From Branchiostoma floridae (Eukaryota > Chordata > Leptocardii > Amphioxiformes > Branchiostomatidae): a stretch of 64,000 nt of DNA. Positions 11,429 to 23,633 of the stretch are shown piece after piece (position 1 is the stretch's first letter; the number at the start of each line of letters is the position of its first letter). The translations under genes and the position numbers were made by a program. The notes beneath the pieces were generated by a model. It saw nothing but the letters and a program-made list of their open reading frames with translations. It had not been told where the DNA came from and made no database searches. The stretch spans positions 1,434,626 through 1,498,625 of the forward strand of contig NC_049994.1 in the NCBI RefSeq assembly GCF_000003815.2, written 5' to 3'.

Positions 11429-14400
11429 CAATAACAAGTTTATTGCATACTAGTATCTATGCCCCATTTGAGCTTAATATGCAGTAACTTAGACCAGACA
11501 ATGATATGTAAGCTATGCTATGCTGTAGTTATCTATAGTTAACGCGCTTCATGTCTCCTTCTAAAATGTGTATATTTCTGTTTTGCATGTGTAGTGTTGG
11601 ATGTCCATCGCTATGCGATGATGACGTCAATGGTGCCGCAAGTGTGCTCGTAGCCCAAATGCTGAGGAGTGTGTAGTATTATTATGTATCATACTTATCT
11701 TGTACATGCATCTTTGTACAGTGAGCAATCTTCATGATCAGTAGGTGAGCTCCTTAGACACATGATGTAGTTAGAAGTCTAAAATTTGCATATTTAATTC
11801 AATGGCTTTCCATGTTAGAAGATTCAAATTCTAAGAAGTTTGAACAATGATGTCTTTCCATCTTTATGCTAGATTAGACTAGGCAAATAATTGATTAAGT
11901 TGTGGTTTATAACTTTATACTCAAGGTGACAGAGGCAATGTTGTTTCTTTATACACGGGCACATTTCAGTGATATACCTACTGTACTTTCAGCATTTGAT
12001 TGATTGCAGCATTTGATGGTCCATCGGGTTGCTGTGGAATGATGTTGGCATGCTATTGTATAAAATAACATTAGTTATATGTATTGTACATTTGTTGTTG
12101 TTCTGAATAGTTGTAGCTATGTGGAAATATGTTACAAATGTTGCATAGTTGCTACGTAAAAACATGTTATAAATTATTAATTACAGGAAAACATGTTAGA
12201 AATGTGCCCAAGTTATTTACTCCAGCAAAGCTTTTAAAACAGTTAAAAGTAAATAAAACTAGAAAGGCAGACATTTGCTCTTGATGTACCGTTTTACATG
12301 TACTGTTTTACATGTCAATGTAGAAATTGACCTATTCCAAAACATCTTCCCACTCCAAAATGGATTCTAATCTAAGTTCATTCCAGCGTAAATGTCTTCT
12401 TCCCCAACTTCGGTCTGTTACTCCATCATATTCGTACTGAAATATAGCTGCCGATGACCACTGTTTGATTCACAGAATTCGAAACTACAAAGCTAAAAAG
12501 TTGTCTGAAACCCCGATCGCCAGATTTTCCTTTGTTGATCTTTGTTCTTGACGAGCTTGGCTTGGAATCAAGACGCCGAAATACAGACAAAAAAATCGTG
12601 CCCACAGTTTCTATTAATTGTTGATACTGTGCTCCAGTTGTCGACCAACCTGTATTTGACGTTCATAATCCTGAATCGGTGTTTGCACTTTCATAAAAAG
12701 GCACTTTGTAACAAATAACCGAAAACCGACGTTTCCAGAAGCAATGTTGTGACTCGCTTGGGATTTCACAAGCAGCACGGGGGAACAGTATTTTTTAAGA
12801 AAATACAAACACTTTTTTTTTGTCAAATGAATAAAGTATGAAATCAAACACTCTGTAAATATGTGTCCTTTTTATTCATGCAACTTATCTGATAGATAAT
12901 TGTGCAATTTTGTACGGTTTGATTAGAGCACAATTGCACCGCAAGTAGCATTTCCACCCATACTATAATCGACTGTCCCGATGACCCGAGATGACCTCCA
13001 AGGCGCCGCCATTTTGCCAATCCGCGCTGCCGTCAGAACTAAACACAAACTTGCCAATTTCTCCTTGATTTCTCGCTAATTAATATTGTCTCAACATTTT
13101 CGAGGTTTCTTGACCATGCAAAAGTGAATTTCTACCGAAAACGATTAATATTGCCTTGCCGACTTTCGGTAAATTCGCCGAAAAAAAATTGTTCACAAGC
13201 CGCGCGTTATATTAATTTTCTCTACCGCCAAGTACTCGCTCGCGAACTCTAAGATCTCGCGAAGTTCCGATTTGCCCAAACTCGCGAAATTAAGTGCTCG
13301 CGAACATAAATGAACTTTACAGTAATTACGCAGTGTTTGCGTTTTCGAATTTCCGTAATTACGGCGATCTTTACCATGGTGGTACAATGTTATTGTAGAC
13401 GTTTACCGTGGACTCAAATTATAAGGACGGATTTAATAAAACCGCCTTGATTATTAGTATACTCTAAAAATTAATTAATAAAAGATTTTACCGGAATCAA
13501 TTCTTGTCTTCCACTTACCGCCAAACACGATAATGTTTTGTTTTGTTTGCAACAATCTCCTGTAATCACCTGCGAAAACTCGCACGCCGACGGGAAACAC
13601 ACCCTTGTAGTTAGTAATGAACTACAAAAAAAGCATCGTATATGTTGATCTTGCATAAATTTGACAGAAAGAGACAGTTGGCTCATTCGATCTTTAGGCG
13701 GGCACCTGATTTATAGACAACAAGTATCAAGTTATTTTTGCTGTCAGTTTTCCTCTTTGCTGCTTGGCTGTCAAAGAATGATTGAATTTGCGTTCTGCGA
13801 AGTTTCAGACAGTCCGGCGCGGGCGGCACGATCTTCAAACAGCCGCGATCTGTCAATCAAGATCGCGCATCGTGGGAGAGTGAACACTTGTAGTGGCCGT
13901 CCTCGGAGCTGCTGTTTCGCGCCCGATGTATCAAATCGTATGATCTATAATTCAGTTACATCCAGATCCCAGATGACTATCGCTATTTTTGTTATAGCTC
14001 TCAAATTTTAGTCAAATCGTCGGCTTAATCGCAAATCGCAGTTTGAACCCGCAGAGAAGTTGTGCTGCTAGCATTCTTGTTTGTGTACACGTGAGGTACG
14101 TTCGGGTCCAACATTTTTTTTTAGCTTGCGCTGTTCTTCATATTTTGCCGTATTTTTCTGTGTTCCGTGGATACATAAAAACGCTGACACAGTTTTGTAA
14201 CATCGGATATCATTGCTAGCTTTTGAAACTGCGTTACGATCATATACGAGTATTCATTTTGCTACGTAGATCGCAGTTTACAACTTACTTTCCCCTCCCA
14301 TAAGCGCGCGGCATATCCATGTCAGCTACGTATTTCGGGGGTCAACTACCTAATTCTACCGCAACATCGCAACGAAAACTCGCACACAGGAGGTGACAAA

Positions 14401-14465
14401 TTGCTATTGTCTTGTGCCGGTGCAAAATAAACATGAAACCTGACCCGATCTCATACATATCATTA
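11429..14465. other. Unassigned interval between STAT copies
   Basis: No convincing coding exon on either strand. It is AT-rich up to about 12.9 kb, then CpG-richer from 13.0 to 14.4 kb, with a TCTCGCGA motif near 13,254. Open frames at 13,471-14,011 lack domain resemblance or codon bias. The interval has no counterpart in the rest of the window. Confidence 0.5.
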
Positions 14466-14469
14466 ACGC

Positions 14470-14603
14470 TGACGCTGACTGGTCAGCGTTTGACTCTGAC
14501 GAATTCTGACGGGCGTCTGACGATGTCTGACGGTTTCTGACCAGTCACTGACGATTTCTGACGCGTCAGTGACGATTTCTGACGCGTCACTGACGCTGAC
14601 GGG
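14470..14603. repeat. Clustered TGACG repeat
   Basis: About 134 bp contains eleven TGACG words on the plus strand plus two CGTCA, including the palindrome TGACGCGTCA twice. A 24-bp unit of the form TGACGATTTCTGACGCGTCA is duplicated. TGACG is the half-site of CREB/ATF proteins, but a purely satellite origin is as likely. Confidence 0.75.
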
Positions 14604-14652
14604 TGTTAACTATGGCGCGATCGCCGCTGTAGCAGCCTTACAGCTTCTGGAT

Positions 14653-15005
14653 CAGGGCTCGAAATACCCCCTGCATATGCAGGTTAATGCAAGTAAAATT
14701 GGAGCTGTGCAGGTATTTCTGGTGTCTACGTGCACCTAACCTGCACTGGTCCATGTACTGGGGTTTATGCATAAATGTCATGATATAGGTGTATGTGGAT
14801 TGTTATTGACTGCTTTGACTGTTACCACCTACAAATGTATAATGTATAAAAGAAAATATAGCAATTAATGGTTCCTGAACAATTCTAGCATGATCCATAC
14901 TCTTCCTAAATTCAGACTGGTGCAGGTAAAATTTGTCTGGTGCAGGTAATTTTCAATGTTACCTGCACCAGTGCAGGTTTGCAGAAAAAAGTATTTTGAG
15001 CCCTG
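14653..15005. mobile_element. CAGGGCTCGAAATA MITE, 5-bp TSD TGGAT (copy 1)
   Basis: Ends CAGGGCTCGAAATA and TATTTTGAGCCCTG, flanked by perfect TGGAT duplications (14,648-14,652; 15,006-15,010). It is about 353 bp and homologous to 22,741-23,079 and, inverted, 33,198-33,546. The equivalent unoccupied site, CTGGATACAAC, is present at the left edge of copy A (about 792). Termini suggest a hAT-like element; the 5-bp target is unusual for classical hATs. Confidence 0.85.
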
Positions 15006-15102
15006 TGGATACAACTATAATCTAGTTGGTAACTAGGAGACCCAGTTCAAATCCCAACAGCACTTTTGATATGAAAAGAAAAATAACTTTTATTTCCCCT
15101 AC

Positions 15103-18100
15103 CCTGACTTGGAAGACCAGCTCATTTCCACCAACACTGAACTGAGACTGGAACAAGATGGTGAACTTTTCCTCACACACCGTTTCCTGGCCTTTCTTCT
15201 CCGGTCGCTTGATTCTCTTCAGTTGCTGCAAAGAACAAGAAGTGTGGCTCAGGCACATTTGATAGGCATGTACAATGTATGTGTGCATTTTTTGGGGTAA
15301 GAGAGGAAAATATGATATTGCAATATGTAAAATTACTACTAAAAAGATTTACTGCAAGAAAGTATTTACACAGATACATTATCTCTCTCTGACACTTCCT
15401 GTCTCATGTTGTAATTCCTTCAAGGTCTACTTGCAAAGCAATAAAAGTATTAAAATTTCCTACTATGTCACCTATATAGATAGTTATTACTGCAACGAAG
15501 ACGATCCCCCCCAAATTTTCTTCAATATTTTGCATACTGCCATGCCGGTTAACTTCTCTGGAAATTCCTATCTGGACAATTTGTACTATTTTTTCAGCAA
15601 CACATGGAGCTGTCATTGTCTTCATGGAAAATGGAGGTATTGCTTTGGTGTGTTCATGTGCTTGTGTTTCTGGATATTTGCAGTCAGTGAGTGTGTATAA
15701 CCTTTTAACATCTGAGTGGATTGCAATGATATTTGGTTTATGGATAGCGGTTGGGGTGGCGAAAGTTAGAAGGTCAATTTTGGATAACGGTGGTGTATGA
15801 CCATGGTACTACAGCAGAATTCTGTCCTGGACAAGCCATGGTCTTGATATTTTGGTGGCAGACAGTTTTTGCTGACAGTGTACATTTGGGACCCTTGGCA
15901 GGTTGCTCTGGAACTGCAGGGGCATTTTGTTTAACCATGTTGAAAGATACTGGTAATACATAATTACCATGTTCCTAAATGTGACTCCCAGGATTCTGGT
16001 TGCCTGATGATACTCCATCACTCCTGTGTTGTTCAAGATTTCTCCACTGTTGTCATTGCTATGGAGGAAAGTGTGCCACAAAAACAGTTTAACTTTGTTT
16101 CTTATTAACAGTCAAGTTGAGGATAAGTAATTCCTTGTAATACGTTGTCTATTCAAATTTTGCATCCATACAAATTCACAATTTAATTTTTCATTTACAA
16201 TTATTCATTCAATTTATCATGGATAACCTCTTAAGGAAACAATAATCAGTACTTACTCCTTGATCCTCTCATTTCTCAGCAGTGCTCTTGCCTGGTTTTC
16301 ACTGCAGAAAAGAAGGACCATTGTTAGTAGTTATAAACTTGAATGTACATATTGTATGTCTATTGCCATAATCATAAAGAAAAGAGTGGATGTAAATGAT
16401 ATAAGCTCCTTGCTTAGAGGTGTTGGTTATGAAGCTTCCAGGGATCTGACGAGTGGACGAGCTGACAGTAGTCAGGCTAAGTGAAGTAGTGTTTTTCGCC
16501 TGTCTGTGTTTGTGTCTATCTGTAACATTGTGTTTCAGCAATTCCCAACATTTGCAATGTAGCATCAGCACACATTTTCAGCGCAGCTCTTTTTGTCACT
16601 TAATTGCAAACCAATCTACAATGATTAAGTTTCTTCAAAGAGAGATTTGTAGTGATCTGTTGGTGTCTAGTGCAAACTGGGTTTAACCCATTCGTTCCAT
16701 TTTGCCTTTTGCAATTAAAAATATACATTTTTTTGTCATTTCAGGCAATAAATTGGCTGGCATTAATTTTCGACAAATTGGAGCCTGTTCATAAACGGTC
16801 TTTTGCAAACAGGCACAGGGCTCGAAATACTGGGTGTTTGTGCACCCAGGTGCACCCAAAATTAGAGATGTGCACCCAATTTTTTTCTGTGGGTGCACCT
16901 AATCCCAAAAATGAATTTTGAGCCCTGAGGTGAGGTACCCACTTTACTCCTCTCATACCTGATGATAGTGGCCTTCACGTTAGGTGGGTTCATGTGTACA
17001 TTTAGCTTCCCTCCAACCAACAGTCTGTAGGGAAACAACAGAAGGAAATGTTTAAAACCAACTTCATTTGCGATATATCAGTTGTCAGTATAAATCTGTA
17101 ATGTCATACATGTAACAGACTGTACTGATTATAAGCTGTAAAGCCGAAACACTTTATTTCCTTTCTTGTTAGACATTTTAAAGTGAGATTTATGCGAGAG
17201 GTTAAGATAAAAACAGACAGCTAGCCGACTGGCTGGAAAAATTCTCTTGTTTCTATCAACTATGCTTTGAAAACCGAGACTTTATTTCTGTGATATCATG
17301 CGAAGCTTAATTCGACAAAAATGACACAATCTTTTCCGTCCTGCAAGTCAGCTTAATTTCAACTGGCCCTTAGATCAAATTGATTTGCGTAGTTTTTGCC
17401 GAGTGTGAACAGGGCTAGGAAGTGAGACGTTTGATACACACCTGACTGAAGCCTGGAACCTAGTCTGGGTCTTCAGGACTTGTGGAGGCTGTTTTTCAAT
17501 GATGAAGGTACTGCAAAGTTAACATAACACTCAGTTACTGTCACACTCAGAACAGATACTGACATGCATGTTCTAACATACTGTACTCTGACTTAAACTA
17601 TAGCTTAACATGGCATCAAAACATTTTCTGTCCTTTTTCTGCACAGTGGCTTCATCTTCTCAAAATGTGATCATCAAAGAATGGAAGACATCAAAATGTG
17701 TGTAAATCTAACATCCATACAGGGCATTCAACCACTGGTTCTATGTACAACCACTGTTATCCACAAGAATAGAAATTCAAGTCCATTGGCCCGATTACCC
17801 GGAGTGGATTTTGGTCCACTAGCCTGACTAACTTGGGCTCCCAGCCGCCTTGTCTTCAGTGAGGTGCCTACAGAAAACTCAGGCCAGTTTCATTTCCTGT
17901 CACCTTTCAGGGACCTTTCTGCCCTCTTTAATCCCATGTTAGTGTCCGTGATGTGCCTAGCCAATACCAATCCCATACCATACAGGTGTGACTCCCCGTA
18001 CCTGGTGACCAGCTGAGACAGCAGTGCTGTGATAGTGGTGCTGAGTTCAGGCAGGATGTCAGGACCAGGCTGCTGGATGGGCAGCCTGATTCTGACAGCA

Positions 18101-20176
18101 GTGACTCCCCTTACCTGGTGACCAGCTGAGACAGCAGTGCTGTGATAGTGGTGCTGAGTTCAGGAAGGATGTCAGGACAGCAGGGCTGTGATAGTGGTGC
18201 TGAGTTCAGGCAGGATGTCAGGACCTACCTGGTGACCAGCTGAGACAGCAGGGCTGTGATAGTGGTGCTGAGTTCAGGCAGGATGTCAGGACCTACCTGG
18301 TGACCAGCTGAGACAGCAGTGCTGTGATAGTGGTGCTGAGTTCAGGCAGGATGTCAGGACCTACCTGGTGACCAGCTGAGACAGCAGTGCTGTGATAGTG
18401 GTGCTGAGTTCAGGCAGGATGTCAGGACCTACCTGGTGACCAGCTGAGACAGCAGTGCTGTGATAGTGGTGCTGAGTTCAGGCAGGATGTCAGGACCTAC
18501 CTGGTGACCAGCTGAGACAGCAGGGCTGTGATAGTGGTGCTGAGTTCAGGCAGGATGTCAGGACCTACCTGGTGACCAGCTGAGACAGCAGTGCTGTGAT
18601 AGTGGTGCTGAGTTCAGGCAGGATGTCAGGACCAGGCTGCTGGATGGGCAGCCTGATTCTGACAGCAGTGACTCCCCTTACCTGGTGACCAGCTGAGACA
18701 GCAGTGCTGTGATAGTGGTGCTGAGTTCAGGAAGGATGTCAGGACCAGGCTGCTGGATGGGCAGCTGCTGCCGCTGCATCTCCACTCGCTTGATCTGCTG
18801 TCGGTTGGTCCAGATGATCTCAGCCAGGGCTTCACACCTGACAGGGAACATTTAATTTAGCAATAGCCCATTTTAAATGCATCTTTGTATTTTGACCTTT
18901 AGAAATTAAATGTGCCTTGTTTTCATGCATGCGTGATTTCATGCCAAAATGTTCTTAGAATATGACCTCTGACCTACAAGCCGATGCTGAAACAACCTTT
19001 TTGAAAACGTGGCCGTTTTATATGTTGAGCTGAGCTGTTGCAAACTCACCCCAGAGGGTCAGTGATTCCGAGCTGTTTTTGAAAATGCATTGTGGAGGGT
19101 TTAAATTGTATTGACATTCATTTTCTGGAGGTGTTTTTAGAAAACACCTTTCCAGAAGTGTTTCTGAAAATGCATGAAAAGCAGGCCTTAGCCTCCTAAT
19201 ATGGTAAAAGCCCAAGTTTGAACCAACAACCATAGCTATAGTATAGATGAGAGAATTGGAACTGACATTACCTACCAAGTCTATTTTTTTCAGAAAGCAA
19301 AACAAAAAGCACAGATAGCAAGTATGAGTAAACAAACAGCTCACCACTGCTGTAACAGATCCAGAGTTTCTTCCTGCGGACCGCCATTTCCCGCGAGCTG
19401 CTGTCGTCTCTTCCATTGGATGAGCTCCTCCTCTACGATTCGCTGCTGCAGTTCGCTCAGGTGGTGGAATGTTGTTCTGTGCTTCTCTGCAAGAGTCTGT
19501 ATCAGATTTTCTCAATTTAAGTACTGTAATAATACATGCACCCTAATTAAATATGCACCCCCAATTTGGGGCAAGTCTGTGGGACTGAAACGTAAAATGG
19601 AAACACTCAAATAAAGTATGCACCACTTCTTTAACACATCTTGAACAAGATAAATTCTTAAATTTATTATGTTTTCTTCCCTTTTCTCTGGCTAATTTTG
19701 CATATTAGTCAGGGACTTCCATAAATCTTTTCTTAAATTTGTAAAAATGTTCCCCACTGGTATTGTCTCTACAAACTTGTGCACGAAAACAACATGTACA
19801 GTTTTGCATCCATCCTAGAACTGCAGTACTACCTAGGCTTGCTCTATTTGAATCCCATTCAATAACCTAAAATAAAGCAACAACTTGCAGGACTTTTGGA
19901 CTAATAGTTTTAAAACATGCGTCAAGAGAATACTGTTAATGTGAAACCAATGAGCATTTTTTGCATGGGAAAAGAGTAATGCTAGGGGTTGGTTGGGAGT
20001 ACTAATGTGTGAGTGCACATGTGAGTTCTTGGTTCTTACAATTCTCATCTGTAAGAGCTGCTGGGCCTCCTGCTGTAACAGGGTGTCCACCTCTGCCTTC
20101 TTCTTCGTCAGGTTGGTTTCATTCAGCACCCTGGTGGGGTCCTGGGCTGGCTGCTGCTGTACCTGCTGTAACTGGG
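15103..20176 (-). CDS. STAT exons 5-12, copy B (right copy)
   Basis: Minus-strand exons, 5' to 3': exon 5 20176-20040, exon 6 19496-19345, exon 7 18837-18682, exon 8 17510-17442, exon 9 17024-16959, exon 10 16301-16257, exon 11 16058-15968, exon 12 15225-15103. All splice sites are intact and phases chain correctly from exon 4 (phase 1). The encoded segment runs from the coiled coil ([20 protein letters not shown]) into the DNA-binding domain ([21 protein letters not shown]). The recognisable neighbours are those of STAT5. This copy is joined to the unique 5' exons but to no exon 13, the reverse of copy A. Intron 7 carries the 68-bp minisatellite that copes with the exon 7 donor. Confidence 0.88.
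15620..15960 (+). repeat. Dispersed ATGATATTTGGT repeat, allelic copy
   Basis: Homologous along its length to 3566-3900 in the matching intron of copy A, so it predates the split of the two copies. Confidence 0.6.
16816..16927. mobile_element. Short CAGGGCTCGAAATA MITE with TGCACCCA repeats
   Basis: 112 bp beginning CAGGGCTCGAAATACTGG and ending TTTTGAGCCCTG, with internal repeated GTGCACCCA. It is absent at the matching place in copy A. No convincing target duplication was found (AGGCA against AGGTG). Confidence 0.65.
17997..18682. repeat. 68-bp minisatellite spanning the STAT exon 7 donor
   Basis: About nine units, several exactly 68 bp apart (block ACCTACCTGG at 18,223, 18,291, 18,359, and so on). 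Each unit holds the last ~50 bp of exon 7 and its splice donor (reverse complement CACCAG|GTAGGT or GTAAGG). The rightmost unit is the real exon end at 18,682. Copy A has a single unit (8556-8605). Since 68 is not a multiple of 3, using another donor would shift the frame. Confidence 0.9.
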
Positions 20177-20198
20177 CTGTGTGGGGGGACACAGGTTT

Positions 20199-20625
20199 TA
20201 GCCTGGAATCCAGCCGTATTGTGCTTTGGTCACTCCGAGGTACCCTTCCTGCCAATACGACTGGCCTTCGTTAGCATTCGAACGATCGGCATTTGAATAT
20301 TCGCAGAGATTTCATGCGAGATCACATAAAATCATGTTTTCAGTTCGTAATCGAACAAATCGAATGGAACACTACTTCTATCTTTCCCGCGAACTTTTCG
20401 TCTGCGTGACCTCTGTATCACAACAACAGATCATGTGAGAAATGGCGCCTCGCGATTGGTGTTCTTCTCTCAAGGGTCATCCAATGAGCAAAGAGAGATA
20501 AATATGAATATTCATGAGTCTCCTCATTAGTGACGTAAGGGCCGATTGTTCCAATTGTAACGAAGGCCAGACGTGTTGGCAGGAAGCAGTGCGACCAAAG
20601 CACAACACGGCTGGATTCCAGGCTA
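20199..20625. mobile_element. 427-bp MITE with about 90-bp TIRs
   Basis: Left end TAGCCTGGAATCCAGCCG and its inverted match at the right (CGGCTGGATTCCAGGCTA), with TA at both edges as for Tc1/mariner elements. The left edge lies 22 bp upstream (in the gene direction) of the exon 5 acceptor. Confidence 0.8.
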
Positions 20626-20753
20626 GGGATATTTAGCAATGATTCCAGAAATGTGGGACAGAACAGTGGTAGACAACTGGCATTGTTTCTTACCCCTTGT
20701 ACCCACTGTAGTGACCGCATCCCCCACTCTAGTTTCCGAAGCCGCTGTTTTGT

Positions 20754-21110
20754 CCGTACCCCCTGTACCCACTGTAATGTCTATACCCCCTGTACCGTGA
20801 TTTACCCCCTGTACCGTCCATACCCCCTGTGCCATCCGTACCCCCTGTACCGTCCATACCCCCTGTACGATCTGTACCCCCTGTAGCACCTGAACCCCCT
20901 GTAGCATCTGTAACTCCTGTAGTGTCTGTACCCCTGCAATATCTGTATCCCCTGTAGTGTCTACATGTATATCCACTGTAGTGTCCGTACCCCCAGTAGT
21001 GTCCGTCCCCCTGTAGCGCCTCTACCTCTGTAGTGTCCACACCCCCTGTAATGTCTGTACCCCATGTAGTGTCTGTACCCCATGTAGTGTCCCTACCGCT
21101 ACGTTGGGTG
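20754..21110. repeat. 18-bp minisatellite (TACCCCCTGTAGTGTCCG-like)
   Basis: About 20 diverged units in STAT intron 4. On the gene's sense strand the units are rich in GGGGG runs. The long open frames on both strands here arise from the repeat. Confidence 0.85.
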
Positions 21111-21230
21111 TGTCTTTCTGTAATATTATATTACTGTAATTCTTGATTTGTTAACAGTAACTTGATTTTTAGCTCATAAACTTAATAATCACTATTCAAA
21201 TGCTAACATTTCATCACTTCAACTACTGAC

Positions 21231-23598
21231 CTTGTAACCTGATGCTTTCCTGATACTGAATAACAAAGAACTCTTGTTTCTGCTGCATGACTCTCAGGTC
21301 GTTCTCTGTCTCCTGTGTGAACTGTTTCAGCAGCTGGAAGGCCTCCGAGATTTTCCTGTTGGTTTCTGACCGAGCAGCGCCTTCTGCGCTCAGCATCTCC
21401 TGATTCAGCTGAGAAAAAATAAAGCAAAGTCAATTTGCATCTGAATGAAAGCAAATACCTTAGCAAAGAATAGAGAACTTTAGAAAAAATTGTAGATTAC
21501 AAAAAGAAGTTTTTTTGAACCAACAGTGACTTTCCTACGGTCAACCATACAAACCATCTATACTAGGCTAACAGATGTAAATCTCTTATATCATCATACA
21601 ATCAGGTGGGGCTGAATATGTCATCAATGTGTTTTCTTATGTCATACTCTGTGGTTGAGAGGCTGGAAGTTCCAATCCTGACACCACGCAACATCCAGGC
21701 TACTGGAATGGGTTCCGGTCGTGATCCACTGTTTATTGTACTTGTAGAGAATAGGTCTGTGAATTTCCCTGAGCAATGAATCTTCAAGTACTGTACATAC
21801 CATCTACCTTCTCTGTCATGACCAGTAGAAGAATCATACCTCATTGAGCTAAAATGGTTTGAGAACACCATAACTATCTACCATTAGATACGACAGTCAA
21901 AATAAATCACTGAAATATTCAAAAAAGCCTTTTCTTGCCTTACCCCAGTAGCCTGATCCACCAATGCCTGTTCCGTTGAGATACAGTGTTTGATGATGCG
22001 GACTAGGTCAAGAGGGTTGCTGCCATAATTTTTCTGCAAGGGAAAAAAATCAGATTCTATTATTTTCACTATATAAGGTGGCTTGAAACGGGTTCATATA
22101 GAATTACCCACTGATTACATATTTTCTAGAGCCTCAAATTGAACTTTGTACATAATAGAATAAAACATGGTCAGTGTATTCTGTATCACCCAAGGTACCT
22201 CTTTAGGCTGGGACCAAGGGTGATAGAAACACAATGTGGCATTTTGTTTTATATTATACTTAACTGAGAAAGCACACATTTTATTTTAAAATGCACTAAA
22301 AGTTGAGAAAATTTCACGTCCTCAAACAAAACTACATCAATTCCAATGTCTGAATCTGGTATTCATATATAGTGGCACACATGTTTAAATCATAGGATGG
22401 AAGCTGGGCCAATACAACTTGAAAGCCCATGCAATTAAATGTAAAGTACAGTTTGAAACATTTGTGTTGACCCAGGTACGTAATTATACGTTCTTCATAC
22501 TTACTGTGAAGTGGTCAGCGATTTCTTTCATCTTCAGTCGGAGCAGGAAGTCTGTGTCAGACAGCTGGTCGTACTTGTACTGGAGTTGTTTGATGAGAGC
22601 GTCCAGGATCATTCGGGCCTTCCCTTCGTGGCCTCGCACGTCTGGGTCTATGTCCTGCCTGTACAGGCATAGAAAAGGTTAGCATGGTAGCATGTTTAGT
22701 CCAGTGGTTAGTGACCCAGCATCTGTAACAATAACCATGACAGGGCTCGAAATACCACCCGCATATGCAGGTTAGTGCAGGTAAAATTGGAGCTGTGCAG
22801 GTATTTCTGGTGTCTACCTGCACCTAACCTGTACATGTACTGGTCCATGTAATGGGTTTTATAAATTAACGTCCTATGATGTAAGTGTATGTGGATTGTT
22901 ATTAGCTGTTGCTTGACTGTTACCACCTATGAGGTATAAAAGAAAAAGTAGCAATGGTTTCTCAACAATTTTAGTATGAGCCATTCTTCTTGAATTTAGA
23001 GTGGTGCAAGTAAAATCTTTCTGGTGCAGGTAATTTTCATACCAGTGCAAGTATGCAGAAAAACGTATTTTGAGTCCTGCATGAGTTTAATTCCGACTGT
23101 GTCGCTCACTTGACATGCATATGCACACTACTGAAAAGGGTTGCAGTCCTTAGGATGGAACGTTAAGCTGTGTTCCACTATTCATTGCCCTAGTTGAAAA
23201 GAGGTTAGAAGAATTTCCGCTTCAAAAAATAGTCTGATTTAATCACGCTTATAGCAGCCAAGTGCTTACTTAGCCTAAGTAATTCATTTGTTCAATCTTC
23301 TGGACCACTTAGAATTCAAAATGAAGGCAGCTTTCAATTCAAGCTTAGTTTTCTTTGCATGCTTGCAACAATTTTGTCATCCATATAATGAAATCAACAT
23401 GGCAATATTACGCACAAAAGAAGCCCACCCACCATGGCTGGTCTTCTATCCAGTGAGCGAAGTAGTGTCTCACTTCGATGGGGAAGTGTGTTCCATACAG
23501 GTTCTGCATTTGCTGCAGGGCATCCCCCTGCAGGGTTTGTGCTTTGGCCCACAGTGCCATCCTCTCCTTCTGTTATTACTTGTAGCTCAGACTGTAAC
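21231..23598 (-). CDS. STAT (STAT5-type) 5' exons 1-4, N-terminal and first coiled-coil part
   Basis: Minus-strand exons: exon 1 23598-23433 (ATG at 23,560), exon 2 22658-22505, exon 3 22033-21944, exon 4 21408-21231. The start peptide [20 protein letters not shown], then [20 protein letters not shown], is the STAT N-terminal oligomerisation domain and closest to STAT5 among the vertebrate proteins I recognise. Exon 3 gives [20 protein letters not shown]. Exon 4 enters the coiled coil ([17 protein letters not shown]). Splice phases chain through exon 5 of copy B. With exons 5-13 the visible coding sequence is 494 codons. The ATG is supported by homology and by an acceptor 38 bp upstream that joins the 5' UTR exon. 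Confidence 0.92.
22741..23079. mobile_element. CAGGGCTCGAAATA MITE, TSD CATGA (copy 2)
   Basis: Same family and orientation as 14,653-15,005. Flanked by perfect CATGA (22,736-22,740; 23,080-23,084). It lies in STAT intron 1 of the coding region. Confidence 0.85.
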
Positions 23599-23633
23599 CT
23601 GAAACACAGACAAAGGGAACAAACACCATATAA

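Noticed and set aside
13661-14011. 116-aa ORF between STAT copies
   Set aside because: No homology I recognise, no splice or start support, and composition like the surrounding DNA.
16816-16927. 5-bp target duplication for the short CAGGGCTC MITE
   Set aside because: Flanks AGGCA and AGGTG match at only three positions.
890-20176. A novel STAT with doubled coiled-coil and DNA-binding domains
   Set aside because: Joining copy B exon 12 (phase 0 end) to copy A exon 5 (phase 1 start) breaks the frame, and copy A ends at an assembly gap.
20623-21040. ORFs of 77-117 aa rich in G, T and D or P and Y
   Set aside because: Produced by the 18-bp minisatellite in STAT intron 4.
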